Shown: piece after piece, positions 1 to 7,501 of the stretch
How the letters are laid out: each line of letters starts with the position of its first letter
Position numbering within the stretch: the first letter of the stretch is position 1
Assembly: GCA_035493195.1 (NCBI GenBank)
Contig: DATJIM010000301.1
Coordinates: 1-27,270, forward strand
DNA length: 27,270 nucleotides
DNA from: Schlegelella_A sp035493195
Lineage (GTDB): Bacteria; Pseudomonadota; Gammaproteobacteria; Burkholderiales; Burkholderiaceae_C
Direction of reading: 5' to 3'
Program-made: the position numbers and the translations under genes
The notes under the pieces: model-generated
What the model was told of the DNA's origin: nothing
Databases searched by the model: none
The model's input: only the letters and a program-made list of their open reading frames with translations

Positions 1-983
1 CGCAGCGCGTCGCAGCGCTCGAGCAGCCGGACCGTCGCCGCGGCGCCGAACTCGGCGCTGCGGTGGACGTTGCCGTGCTCGCGCGCGACGAGCTCGGCGA
101 GCGATCGGCAGGCGTTGTCGACGCGCAGCCGCTCGCTCATCTTCTGCACGAGGCGCAGGCTCCGTTCCTCGTGGCGGATGTGTCTGGGCAGGATCTCGGC
201 CGGCGTCTCCGCCTTGCCGAGATCGTGGCCGAGGCACGCGTAGCGCACGGCGAGGCCGGTGCCGAGGCGCGCCGCCATGTCGAGCACCATCATCAGGTGC
301 ACGCCGCTGTCGACCTCGGGGTGGAAGTCGGCGCGCTGCGGGACGCCGAACAGGCGGTCGACCTCGGGAAGGATGCGCCGCAGCGCGCCGCAGCGGCGCA
401 GCACGTCGAACATGCGTGACGGCTTCTGTTCCATCAACCCGCGCGACAGCTCTTGCCAGACGCGCTCGGGGACCAGCGCGTCGACCTCACCGGCGGCGAC
501 CATCTCGCGCATCAGCGCTTCGGTCTCGGGGGCGATCGTGAAGTCGGCAAAGCGCGCGGCGAAGCGTGCGACGCGAAGCACCCGCACCGGGTCCTCGGCG
601 AACGCCGCCGAGACGTGGCGCAGCACTTTCGCCGCGAGGTCGGCGCGGCCGCCGTGCGGATCGACGACGTTGCCGTTCTCGTCCTCCGCGATCGCATTGA
701 TCGTCAGGTCGCGCCGCAGCAGGTCGTCTTCGAGCGTGACGCTGCGGTCGGCATGGAACTCGAAGCCGCGGTAGCCCGGCGCGGTCTTGCGCTCGGTGCG
801 CGCGAGCGCGTGCTCCTCGCGCGTTGCCGGATCGAGGAAGACGGGGAAGTCGCGGCCGACCGCGATGTAGCCGGCGGCGCGCAGCTCGTCCGCGTCGGCG
901 CCGACGACGACCCAGTCGCGGTCGCCAGCCGGCAATCCGAGCAGCTTGTCACGCACCGCACCGCCGACGAGATAGCGCTTCAT
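1..983 (-). CDS. cca: CCA-adding tRNA nucleotidyltransferase (multifunctional CCA protein), 3' end cut by window
   Basis: Adds or repairs the 3' CCA of tRNAs in the cytoplasm. Read from the ATG at 983, the protein begins MKRYLVGGAVRDKLLG, the glycine-rich G-G-x-V-R-D signature of class II nucleotidyltransferases. It continues with DRDWVVVGAD carrying the D-x-D metal ligands, then RRDLTINAIA and DPVRVLRVARFAARF, typical of the bacterial Cca head and neck. A later HDLGK motif marks the C-terminal HD phosphohydrolase domain found in gammaproteobacterial and betaproteobacterial Cca. About 327 codons lie inside the window; E. coli Cca is about 412 residues, so the C-terminus is missing only because the window ends. 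The frame is open throughout. It lies downstream of slt, the NDUFA9-like gene and GST on the same strand, but is separated from them by an opposing PEP-CTERM gene, so it probably has its own promoter in 984-1133. Confidence 0.95.
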   Translation of the reverse strand, partial: MKRYLVGGAVRDKLLGLPAGDRDWVVVGADADELRAAGYIAVGRDFPVFLDPATREEHALARTERKTAPGYRGFEFHADRSVTLEDDLLRRDLTINAIAEDENGNVVDPHGGRADLAAKVLRHVSAAFAEDPVRVLRVARFAARFADFTIAPETEALMREMVAAGEVDALVPERVWQELSRGLMEQKPSRMFDVLRRCGALRRILPEVDRLFGVPQRADFHPEVDSGVHLMMVLDMAARLGTGLAVRYACLGHDLGKAETPAEILPRHIRHEERSLRLVQKMSERLRVDNACRSLAELVAREHGNVHRSAEFGAAATVRLLERCDAL

Positions 984-1133
984 CGATCCACTGCTCACGC
1001 GCAGTTACCGGTTCCCGATGGACGGTCGGTGGACCCCCACGGCCACGGGATCGTCCGCCGCGACCCCCGTCCATAGAGTTCCGCCAGCCGCTGCACACGA
1101 CCGCGCAGCGATCTGTCCCTCGAGGAGTTATAG

Positions 1134-1889
1134 ATGAAAGTGAAGTCGATCGTCGCGCTGCTGGGACTGAGCGCAAGCTTAGGGGTGGCTGCCGATCCGC
1201 TCCAGCCGAACTCGCCGACCCCGTCGGTGATCAATCCGGCACCGGGCGGCGAAGGCAGCCTGCAATCGATCGCCGACAACCTGTTCGGCGCCGGCCACAT
1301 CAACGTCGACACCGACCAGAGCTCGGCCGGCCAGTGGAAGTCGGCAACGCCGGGATCGGCATCGACGATTCCGACGCTCGTCGCCGAGTTCACCGCCAAC
1401 GCCTCGACGCAGGTGTTCGGCATCTGGTTCGGAACCGACACCAACGCCATCCTCACCTACGACCTGCTGACCGGCGGTGCGACCGTCGGCGACAACGCGG
1501 CGATCTCGTTCAGCGGCAACACGCTGAGCGTCGGCACCTCGGTGATCGCGAACTGCGGCGTCAAGGTCAATTGCGGCTCGATCACCGACGCCCGCGTCAG
1601 CTCGGATGCGTTCGGCTTCTACTTCCGGCCGTCGGCGAACAGCCAGACCTTCTATTCGCTCGACCAGCTGAACATCCCGAACGACCGGACCGACCGCGTG
1701 GTCGCGTTCCAGGATGGCGCGACGACCAACTGGCTGTTCGCGTACGAGGACGGCACCGACTTCGACTACAACGACATGGCCGTCAAGGTCGAGTCGATCG
1801 CCGCGGTGCCCGAGCCCGAGACGTACGCCATGATGCTCGCCGGCCTCGGTGCGATGGGCTTCATCGCGCGTCGCCGCAAAACTCGCTGA
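1134..1889 (+). CDS. PEP-CTERM sorting domain protein, DUF4114-like
   Basis: A 251-residue predicted exported protein. It has an N-terminal signal peptide (MKVKSIVALLGLSASLGVAA) and ends with a classic PEP-CTERM tripartite signal at about residues 225-251: VPEPETYA, a hydrophobic stretch MMLAGLGAMGFIA, then RRRKTR. In this family the tail is recognised by an exosortase/EpsH-type membrane protease and the protein goes to the cell surface or extracellular matrix. The section just before the tail (WLFAYEDGTDFDYNDMAVKV) resembles the D-x-D-Y-N-D block of DUF4114 domains. The body is rich in Thr, Ser, Asn and Gly, as usual for the class. A good Shine-Dalgarno GAGGAG (1122-1127) precedes the ATG. 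The gene opposes its neighbours and ends at its own terminator. No exosortase is present in the window. Specific function unknown. Confidence 0.9.
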   Translation: MKVKSIVALLGLSASLGVAADPLQPNSPTPSVINPAPGGEGSLQSIADNLFGAGHINVDTDQSSAGQWKSATPGSASTIPTLVAEFTANASTQVFGIWFGTDTNAILTYDLLTGGATVGDNAAISFSGNTLSVGTSVIANCGVKVNCGSITDARVSSDAFGFYFRPSANSQTFYSLDQLNIPNDRTDRVVAFQDGATTNWLFAYEDGTDFDYNDMAVKVESIAAVPEPETYAMMLAGLGAMGFIARRRKTR

Positions 1890-1921
1890 GAGCCCTGCCC
1901 CCCGCGACCGGGGGCAGATAT

Positions 1922-1951
1922 GAGCGGACTCCTCCGGGTCCGCTCTTTTTT
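1922..1951 (+). terminator. Rho-independent terminator of the PEP-CTERM gene
   Basis: A perfect 8-bp stem (GAGCGGAC at 1922-1929 with GTCCGCTC at 1938-1945) and an 8-base loop are followed directly by six T residues (1946-1951). A second hairpin lies just upstream (CTGCCCCC 1895-1902 with GGGGGCAG 1910-1917), so the mRNA end has tandem stem-loops. The T-run shows that it acts on the plus strand, insulating the convergent GST gene, which ends at 1963. Confidence 0.92.
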
Positions 1952-1962
1952 CTGGGCGATCG

Positions 1963-2643
1963 CTAGACGCGCTGACGGTACGGCTCGTCGTCGGCGATGA
2001 AGTCGTGCTCATCGCGCGCCGCCGCGCACCATTCGCGCATCGCCGGCAACGCGTGGATCCTCTCGACGTACGCGAGCGCCGCGGCACCGAGCGGCAGCGC
2101 GTAGGTGCGCACGCGCGAGCAGACCGGCGCGTAGTAGGCGTCGACGATGCCGAACTCGCCGAACAGGAACGGGCCGCGGCCCGCCTCGAGCTGCTCGCTC
2201 CACATCGCGTCGATGCGACGCAGGTCGGCAGCGACGTCGGGCCACTCGGTCGCGACGCGCCTGCCGACCTCGGGCAGCGAGGCCTCGATGTTCATCGGGC
2301 AGCGGTCGCGCAGCGCCGCGAAGCCGGAATGCATCTCGGCGCAGAGGCTGCGCGCACGGGCGCGCTGCCGGCGGTCGACCGGCCAGAGGCGCTTCTCGGG
2401 ATGGAGCTCGGCGACGGTCTCGGCGATCGCGAGCGAGTCCCAGACCGCGAAGCCGTCGTCGTCGACGAGGAGAGGGACGCGGCCGCTCGGCGCGATCGCG
2501 AGCAGCGTCTTCTTGAACGGCGAATCGGCATTCCAGTCGAGGCGCAGCTGCCGCTCCTCGAATGCGATGCCGCTCTGGCGCAGCAGCAGCCACGCGCGCA
2601 GCGACCACGACGAGTAGTTCTTGTTGCCGATGTAGAGCTGCAT
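1963..2643 (-). CDS. Glutathione S-transferase family protein
   Basis: A 226-residue cytosolic GST. The N-terminal thioredoxin-fold half starts MQLYIGNKNYSSWSLRAWLL, where the YSSWSLR segment occupies the catalytic Ser/Tyr region. The cis-proline block APSGRVPLLVDDDG and the glutathione-contacting VWDSLAIAETVAE follow at about residues 51-80. The C-terminal half is the usual all-helical domain. The length fits the family. It likely conjugates or reduces with glutathione; the substrate cannot be read from sequence. The start is the ATG at 2643. It lies 100 bases downstream of the NDUFA9-like gene on the same strand and is convergent with the PEP-CTERM gene. Betaproteobacterial genomes often keep such a GST between the NDUFA9-like gene and cca (from memory), which fits this position. 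Confidence 0.9.
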   Translation of the reverse strand: MQLYIGNKNYSSWSLRAWLLLRQSGIAFEERQLRLDWNADSPFKKTLLAIAPSGRVPLLVDDDGFAVWDSLAIAETVAELHPEKRLWPVDRRQRARARSLCAEMHSGFAALRDRCPMNIEASLPEVGRRVATEWPDVAADLRRIDAMWSEQLEAGRGPFLFGEFGIVDAYYAPVCSRVRTYALPLGAAALAYVERIHALPAMREWCAAARDEHDFIADDEPYRQRV

Positions 2644-2711
2644 GCCGAGTCCCCGCTGTCCGACCGGCGATGCTAGGACGACCTGGCGGGCACGACGATG
2701 CAGGTTCGGAA

Positions 2712-2742
2712 CCGCGGCGATGCGGCGCGCGCATCGCCGCGG
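2712..2742. repeat. Perfect 13-bp inverted repeat between the NDUFA9-like gene and GST
   Basis: CCGCGGCGATGCG (2712-2724) and its exact reverse complement (2730-2742) flank a 5-base loop. The hairpin starts one base past the stop codon of the NDUFA9-like gene in the minus direction. There is no U-tract, so it may stabilise an mRNA 3' end or act as a weak or Rho-dependent terminator rather than a canonical one. Its core GCGATGCGGCGCG recurs in two other intergenic gaps (3719-3731 and 16970-16982). Confidence 0.6.
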
Positions 2743-2743
2743 G

Positions 2744-3700
2744 TCAGCCGCGCCGCGCGCGGGCGCGCCACGCCTCGAGCCGCTTCTCGCCGGACGCGTG
2801 GCCGAGGTAGCGCGGCGCGATCACCTCGAGCGGCGTCGGATCGATGCCGAGCCGCTCGAGCCCCGGCAGCTTGCCGCTCGCGACGCTCGGCGCCTTCATC
2901 GAGTCGATGTTGTCGCGCGACATCAGCGGCCGCCCCGGCATGAACTCGAGCGTCGCGGCCTGCAGGCGGCCGAGCAGCGACGGCAGCGCGAGCACCGGCC
3001 GGCGCGCGCCGCGCCAGCGGCCGGCGGCTTCGACGAGCTCGCGCAGCGTGTAGACGCGCGGCCCGGCGCACTCGATCGTCTCGCCGATCGTCGTCGGATC
3101 GTCGAGGCAGCGCACGATCGCGGCGGCGACGTCTTCGACCCAGACCGGCTGGAAGCGCGCCGATGCGCCCGCCAGCGGCACCGCCGGCAGCAGCGACTGC
3201 AGCATCGCGAAGGTGTTGAGGAAGCGGTCGCGCTCGCCGAAGATGACCGAGGGGCGCACGATCGTGAGATCGAGCGCGGCGGCGCGCAGCGCCGCCTCGC
3301 CGCGCGCCTTCGAGCGCAGGTACTTGCTCGGCGCGTCGGTGGCGACACCGAGGGCGCTCACGTGGACGACGCGCCGAACGCCGACGCGTTGGCAAGCCGC
3401 GCCGAGGCGCTGCGGCAACCGGCTGTGGGCGCGCTCGAAGTCGGCTTCGCTGCCGTGCAGGATGCCGACCAGGTTGATCACCGCCTGGGTGTCGCGCAGC
3501 ATCCAGTCGAGCGTCGCGTCGTCGTGGACGTCGCCGATCGCGAGCTCGACGGTCGGCAGCAGCTGGAGGTGGCGCGCACGCTGCGGGCGCCGGGTCGCCA
3601 CGCGGATGCGGCCGCCGGCGGCGCCCGAGCGCTCGACGAGCTTTTCGCAGACGCTCTGGCCGACGAAGCCGGTCGCGCCGAGGACGAGGAGTTTGAACAC
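2744..3700 (-). CDS. Complex I NDUFA9 subunit-like NAD(P)-binding epimerase (atypical SDR)
   Basis: A 318-residue Rossmann-fold protein of the atypical short-chain dehydrogenase group that includes NDUFA9. The dinucleotide-binding glycine motif GATGFVGQ is at residues 8-15. An acidic D-V-H-D-D segment and VINLVGILHG mark the cofactor pocket. SKYLRSKARGEAAL gives a Y-x3-K-like pair, followed by TIVRPSVIFGERDRFLN, a signature of NDUFA9-like proteins. The predicted start is GTG at 3700, which gives MFKLLVLGATG directly; I see no convincing Shine-Dalgarno sequence. It follows slt by 61 bases on the same strand and probably shares its transcript. Bacterial members are not proven complex I subunits; an NAD(P)H-linked or quinone-biosynthesis-related role is possible but not shown here. 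Confidence 0.9.
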   Translation of the reverse strand: MFKLLVLGATGFVGQSVCEKLVERSGAAGGRIRVATRRPQRARHLQLLPTVELAIGDVHDDATLDWMLRDTQAVINLVGILHGSEADFERAHSRLPQRLGAACQRVGVRRVVHVSALGVATDAPSKYLRSKARGEAALRAAALDLTIVRPSVIFGERDRFLNTFAMLQSLLPAVPLAGASARFQPVWVEDVAAAIVRCLDDPTTIGETIECAGPRVYTLRELVEAAGRWRGARRPVLALPSLLGRLQAATLEFMPGRPLMSRDNIDSMKAPSVASGKLPGLERLGIDPTPLEVIAPRYLGHASGEKRLEAWRARARRG

Positions 3701-3713
3701 GGGCAGTCGCGAA

Positions 3714-3730
3714 GCGCCGCGATGCGGCGC
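3714..3730. repeat. Short GC-rich hairpin between slt and the NDUFA9-like gene
   Basis: GCGCCGC (3714-3720), a 3-base loop and GCGGCGC (3724-3730) form a perfect 7-bp stem within the 61-base gap. There is no T-run in either direction. It shares the 13-mer GCGATGCGGCGCG with the larger inverted repeat at 2712-2742. It may be a weak attenuator or simply reflect GC-rich sequence. Confidence 0.35.
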
Positions 3731-3761
3731 GCGACGATTCTCGCCGAGCGCGCCGCGCTCG

Positions 3762-5768
3762 TCAGGGCAGGTCTTTGTCGGGCGGCGGCGCGTTCGGATC
3801 GGGCGGTCCGATCGTCTTGCCGAGGCGCGAGCGGATCTGGGTGCCGCGCGTGCCGAGCACGGCCGCGTAGGTGCAGCTGTTGGCGAGCACCTTCTTGACG
3901 TAGTCGCGCGTCTCCGGGAACGGGATGTTCTCGACCCACACCGCGGCGTCGAGCGCCGGGCCGTCGCGCCACTTGCGCGGCCGTCCGGGGCCGGCGTTGT
4001 ACGCCGCCGCCGCGAGCGGCTGCGAGCCGCCGACGTCGTCGAGGACGAGCTTCAGGTACGCATTGCCGAGCCTGAGGTTGGTGTCGCGGTCGGTGATCTG
4101 CCCGGGCGCGTACGGCATGCCGATCTTCTTCGCCGTCCAGCGCGCGGTCGCCGGCATCAGCTGCATCAGCCCGGAGGCGCCGACTCCCGAGCGCGCGTCG
4201 ACGATGAAGCGCGACTCCTGGCGGATGAGACCGTAGACGAACGCCGGGTCGAGGCCGATCTCCTTGGCGCGCGCGGCGACGTCCTTGCGCAGCGGTGTCG
4301 GGTAGCGCTGTTCGATGTCGATCTCGGCGCGCGTCTTCTCGCTGGTGTTGATGCAGCGGTCCCAGACCTCGCGCTCGCACGCGAGCTGCGCCGCCGCGAG
4401 CAGCTCGCGGTCGCCGAGGCCCCGGATCGAGTAGTTCCACTCGCGAACGCCTTCGTTGCGCAGCCCGATGCCGATCAGGAGCAGCGCGCGGCCGAGTCCC
4501 GGGTCGGCGGCGGCGACCGCGCGCTCGGCTGGCGTCGGCGGAGCAGGCTTCGGCGGCAGCGGCTGCAGCTGGCCGAGCTCGTCGGACGCGAGCGCGCCGT
4601 AGTAGCCGAGCTGCGGCGCGATCGATGCGAGCAGCTCGCGGCTGCCCGCGAGCAGGCTCTCGCCGTCCTGCGAGTCGCGGGCGAGCGCCTGCAGCGCGCG
4701 CGCTTTCCAGTACACCCAGGTCGGATCCTTCTGATCGGCGGCGGACATCGCGGTGATCGCCTGCATCACCTGCTGCCAGCGCGGCTTGCCGTCGTCGCCG
4801 CGCAGCGCCGCCCGCGCCTGCCACGCGAGCGTCTCGTCGGACAACGCGATCTCGCGGTGCGTCTTGGTGAGCAGCTTCGCCGCACGAAGGAACTGGTCGG
4901 CAGCGCCCGGCTGCAGCCTGATCGCGGTCTGCCGCGCGATGCTCGTCCACGCGTACGACGCGAGCTCGGGCGGCAGCGCCTTCTCCCAGCGGTCGGCGAG
5001 CAACGCCGCCGCGCCTTCGTTGTCGGTCGCGGCCAGCCGCGCGATCGCGAGCGTCGTCAGCTCGGCCTCGCTGCGCGACGACGCGCGCGCCTTCTTGGCG
5101 AGATAGCGCGCCGGGCTGTCGACGATCTCGCCGACGGCGGCTTCACCGTTCTCGGGCAGCAGCGCCGCGGCCTGCCGCATCGCCCGCGGCCGGCCGGCGT
5201 CGACGCTCGCGCGCAGCTTCTTCCAGACTTCGGCCTGCGGCAGCAGCTTGGCGTCGTTCAGCGTCGCGGCCAGGAACGCGCAGCCGTCGTCGGCGTCCTT
5301 TTGCGCGAGCCATGCCGCGATCGCCGACTCGCGGACGTCGTTGCCAGAGAGTTGCGCATCGGCGAGCGCGAAGCACGTGACCTCGCGGTCGTCGTTCATG
5401 CGAAAGCGCGGGTACTCGGCGGCGAACGTCGCGCGGTCGCGGCGGCGGATCAGCTCGAGCAGCCAGTCGTTGCGCAACCGGTCCTCGACGTAGGTGCCCT
5501 TCCAGCGCTCGGCGAACGCCGCGAACTCGGCCGGCTGCACCTCGTTGATGCGGTTGGTCATCTCCCAGTAGTCGACCCACATCGCGAGCGGGTTGCGCTC
5601 GGCGGCCGCCTGCGTCTTCAGCGCCGCGAGGCGGACGCGGTCCTTCTTGCGCAGCGCGTCGCGGGCGTCGAGGACTGTCGTCTCGAAGCTCTGCGCGACG
5701 ACAGCGTGCGGCACTGCGCCGACCGCGACGACGCCCGCCAGCACGGCGAGCGCGAGCGCGCGGCGCAT
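3762..5768 (-). CDS. slt: Soluble lytic murein transglycosylase (Slt70 type)
   Basis: A periplasmic enzyme that cleaves the MurNAc-GlcNAc bond of peptidoglycan with 1,6-anhydroMurNAc formation. It has 668 residues against about 645 for E. coli Slt70. The start chosen is the ATG at 5768, because it opens a signal peptide (MRRALALAVLAGVVAVGAV, predicted cleavage after VVAQ). The longer open frame upstream is antisense to the cyclo-ligase gene. Residues ~30-450 form the alpha-helical superhelical U/L region. The C-terminal SLT domain has the catalytic glutamate in IRQESRF (about Glu518), GLMQLMPATA and AAYNAGPGRPRKW, all standard family-1 motifs. A DYVKKVLANS segment follows. It is divergent from the cyclo-ligase gene across 75 bases and first in a probable slt, NDUFA9-like, GST unit. 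Confidence 0.95.
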   Translation of the reverse strand: MRRALALAVLAGVVAVGAVPHAVVAQSFETTVLDARDALRKKDRVRLAALKTQAAAERNPLAMWVDYWEMTNRINEVQPAEFAAFAERWKGTYVEDRLRNDWLLELIRRRDRATFAAEYPRFRMNDDREVTCFALADAQLSGNDVRESAIAAWLAQKDADDGCAFLAATLNDAKLLPQAEVWKKLRASVDAGRPRAMRQAAALLPENGEAAVGEIVDSPARYLAKKARASSRSEAELTTLAIARLAATDNEGAAALLADRWEKALPPELASYAWTSIARQTAIRLQPGAADQFLRAAKLLTKTHREIALSDETLAWQARAALRGDDGKPRWQQVMQAITAMSAADQKDPTWVYWKARALQALARDSQDGESLLAGSRELLASIAPQLGYYGALASDELGQLQPLPPKPAPPTPAERAVAAADPGLGRALLLIGIGLRNEGVREWNYSIRGLGDRELLAAAQLACEREVWDRCINTSEKTRAEIDIEQRYPTPLRKDVAARAKEIGLDPAFVYGLIRQESRFIVDARSGVGASGLMQLMPATARWTAKKIGMPYAPGQITDRDTNLRLGNAYLKLVLDDVGGSQPLAAAAYNAGPGRPRKWRDGPALDAAVWVENIPFPETRDYVKKVLANSCTYAAVLGTRGTQIRSRLGKTIGPPDPNAPPPDKDLP

Positions 5769-5793
5769 GCGCCCTCGCGCCCGGAGCGGCTCA

Positions 5794-5799
5794 TATACT
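5794..5799 (+). promoter_or_regulatory. Possible -10 element in the slt / cyclo-ligase divergent gap
   Basis: TATACT matches the sigma-70 -10 consensus at five of six bases and is the only AT-rich block in the 75-base divergent gap. On the opposite strand the same block reads TATATG and could serve slt. No good -35 hexamer is visible for either direction, so this is a weak call. Confidence 0.3.
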
Positions 5800-5843
5800 G
5801 GTTCGATCGGGTCTCGCCTCGTCGCTCGCATCCTGGTCCATTC

Positions 5844-6437
5844 GTGAACGTCGCCCCCGAGCCTGCCGCAGCGCACCCCGAGCTTTCGGGCCGGCGCGCG
5901 TTGCGTGCCAGGCTGCGCGGCGAGCGCGACACCTTCGTCGCTTCCGACAGCTTCGCCGCCGCCGCCGCCGCCCTCGCGTCGCACCTGCGCGCCGCGCTCG
6001 CGTCTCTCGAGCCGGCGTGCCTGGGCCTCTACTGGCCGATGCGATCGGAATTTAACGCAGCGGCTGCGCTCGCCGCCGACGCCCGCTTCGCGAAAGTCGA
6101 GCGCGCGCTGCCTTATGCACGGCGCGAGCCGCGGGCGATGGAGTTCCGTCGCTGGGACGGCAGCGCGCCGACGCTCGTCGACGAGTGCGGCATCGGCGCG
6201 AGCGAAGGCGCGCTCGTCGTCCCCGACGTCGTCGTCGTTCCCTGCGTCGGCTTCACGGCTGCGGGACATCGGCTCGGCAGCGGCGCCGGTTACTACGACC
6301 GCTGGCTCGCCGCGCATCCGCACGTCGTCGCGGTCGGCGTCGCGTGGACCCACGCCGAGCTCGACGACGCGGTGCTCGCGCCCGAGCCGCACGACGTGCC
6401 GCTCACCTTCGTCGTCACCGAGCGCGGCGTGCGCTAG
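5844..6437 (+). CDS. 5-formyltetrahydrofolate cyclo-ligase (5,10-methenyl-THF synthetase), copy 1
   Basis: ATP-dependent conversion of 5-formyl-THF to 5,10-methenyl-THF in the cytoplasm, recycling the storage/inhibitory folate into one-carbon metabolism. Using GTG 5844 the protein is 197 residues, normal for the family. Seen motifs are an N-terminal basic segment (RRALRARLRGER), GLYWPMRSEFN (substrate region), VVPCVGFTAAGHRLGSGAGY and YDRWLA. The last two contain the conserved G-x-G-x-G-Y-Y-D-R ATP/folate loop. The GTG was chosen because it lies just outside slt; no clear Shine-Dalgarno sequence is present. The 3' end overlaps the convergent LysR gene by 23 bases. A second, divergent homologue lies 1.5 kb downstream on the same strand. 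This copy keeps the more canonical motif, so I take it as the housekeeping enzyme (ygfA/fau type). Confidence 0.92.
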   Translation: MNVAPEPAAAHPELSGRRALRARLRGERDTFVASDSFAAAAAALASHLRAALASLEPACLGLYWPMRSEFNAAAALAADARFAKVERALPYARREPRAMEFRRWDGSAPTLVDECGIGASEGALVVPDVVVVPCVGFTAAGHRLGSGAGYYDRWLAAHPHVVAVGVAWTHAELDDAVLAPEPHDVPLTFVVTERGVR

Positions 6438-7410
6438 CGACGGCGGGTGTTCCCGCCGCGCCGACCGCAGCGCGCGTTCGCCCAGCTTCGGCCTCGATCC
6501 ACGTCGCGAAGCGCGCCACCTCGGGCCGCGCACGTGCCGCCGAGCCGAGCACCATCCAGTACGAGTACGGGCTCACGATCCGGCCGGCGTCGCCGAACGG
6601 TTCGACGAGCTCGCCGCGCGCAATCGCCTCGAAGACGAGCGGCAGCCGTGCCAGCGCGAGGCCGTGGCCGGCGAGCGCCGCCTGCACCTGCTGGTACGTG
6701 TAGGTGAGCGAGAGCCAGCGCTTCGGCTCGAGGGTCGCCAGGTTCTGTCGTGCGAGCCAGTGCCGCCAGCTCAGGAACTCGCTGCTCGCGCGCTCGTCGT
6801 CCTCCTCGAGCAGCGTGTGCTGGGCGATGTCGGCGGGTCGCGCGAGCGGCGGCGCGTCGCCCGCGCGGACGCGGTCCCAGAGGCTGCGGCTGACGACCGG
6901 CGTCAGGGTCTCGTCGAAGAGATGCACCGCGGCCGCTGCGACGTGCGCCGGGTCGAGGTAGCGCAGCGCGAGGTCGAGCTCGGTGTCCTGCTCGAGGTCG
7001 GTGACGGCGTCGTGCGCCGAGACGCGGATGTCGATGTCGGCGTGCTGGCGCTGGAACGCCTCGACGCGCGGCAGCAGCCAGAGCGACGCGAACGACGCGA
7101 ACGTCGCGACGCTGACGCGCTGGCGGCCACGCGCGCGGCGGATCGTCTGCACGGTCGCGTCGAGCTTGAGCAGCAACGGCTCGACCACGCGCAGCAGCAC
7201 GTGGCCGTCGGGCGAGATCTGGACGTGGCGTGTGCCGCGGACGAAGAGCTGCGCGCCGAGCTCGTCCTCGAGGCCTTTGATCTGGCGGCTGACGGCTGAC
7301 TGGGTGACGTGCAGCTCATCGGCCGCGGCGCCGAAGTTGAGCGTCCGCGCGACCGCTTCGAAGGCACGCAGGTTGGTCAGCGAGAGCGGCCGACGGGAAC
7401 GCGCACTCAT
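6415..7410 (-). CDS. LysR-family transcriptional regulator (GcvA-like)
   Basis: A 331-residue DNA-binding regulator. The N-terminal winged HTH covers about residues 9-67 (LTNLRAFEAVARTLNFGAAA, then HVTQSAVSRQIKGLEDELGA and QLFVRG). From residue ~95 comes the periplasmic-binding-protein-like effector domain (VSVATFASFASLWLLPRVEA), with the SFASLWLLPRV pattern common in GcvA-type LysR proteins. The C-terminus is Ala/Arg-rich and slightly long, and overlaps the convergent cyclo-ligase gene by 23 bases. The ATG at 7410 is 91 bases from the divergent DUF2917 gene, the usual geometry for a LysR protein controlling its neighbour. LysR/DUF2917 pairs are common in Burkholderiales (from memory). The effector is unknown. 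Confidence 0.93.
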   Translation of the reverse strand: MSARSRRPLSLTNLRAFEAVARTLNFGAAADELHVTQSAVSRQIKGLEDELGAQLFVRGTRHVQISPDGHVLLRVVEPLLLKLDATVQTIRRARGRQRVSVATFASFASLWLLPRVEAFQRQHADIDIRVSAHDAVTDLEQDTELDLALRYLDPAHVAAAAVHLFDETLTPVVSRSLWDRVRAGDAPPLARPADIAQHTLLEEDDERASSEFLSWRHWLARQNLATLEPKRWLSLTYTYQQVQAALAGHGLALARLPLVFEAIARGELVEPFGDAGRIVSPYSYWMVLGSAARARPEVARFATWIEAEAGRTRAAVGAAGTPAVASARRAR

Positions 7411-7501
7411 GCTTGCAACGCATCAATCGAGGTTTCCGGTTTCATTGGATTTCACCCGCTAGATTCGCAATCATATCGGGCATCTGCAAGGCAGGAGATC
7501 G
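7411..7501. promoter_or_regulatory. Divergent LysR / DUF2917 intergenic region with LysR-type half-sites
   Basis: A 91-base gap between divergent starts, clearly more AT-rich than its surroundings. It contains an imperfect inverted repeat (ATCAATC 7422-7428 and CATTGGAT 7443-7450) with the spacing expected of a LysR box. A strong Shine-Dalgarno AGGAG (7493-7497) belongs to the DUF2917 gene. No unambiguous -35/-10 pair is visible. Binding by the adjacent LysR protein is inferred. Confidence 0.45.

Noticed and set aside
2712..2742. Considered as an intrinsic terminator for the NDUFA9-like gene
   Set aside because: The stem is strong but no T-run follows on the minus strand, so it is listed only as an inverted repeat.
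3213..5843. Long plus-strand open frame running into the first cyclo-ligase gene
   Set aside because: Antisense to the NDUFA9-like gene and slt, whose motifs are unambiguous. Only the part from GTG 5844 is real.
5769..6533. 255-residue N-terminal extension of the lytic transglycosylase
   Set aside because: It is antisense to the cyclo-ligase gene, and the ATG at 5768 opens a clear signal peptide.
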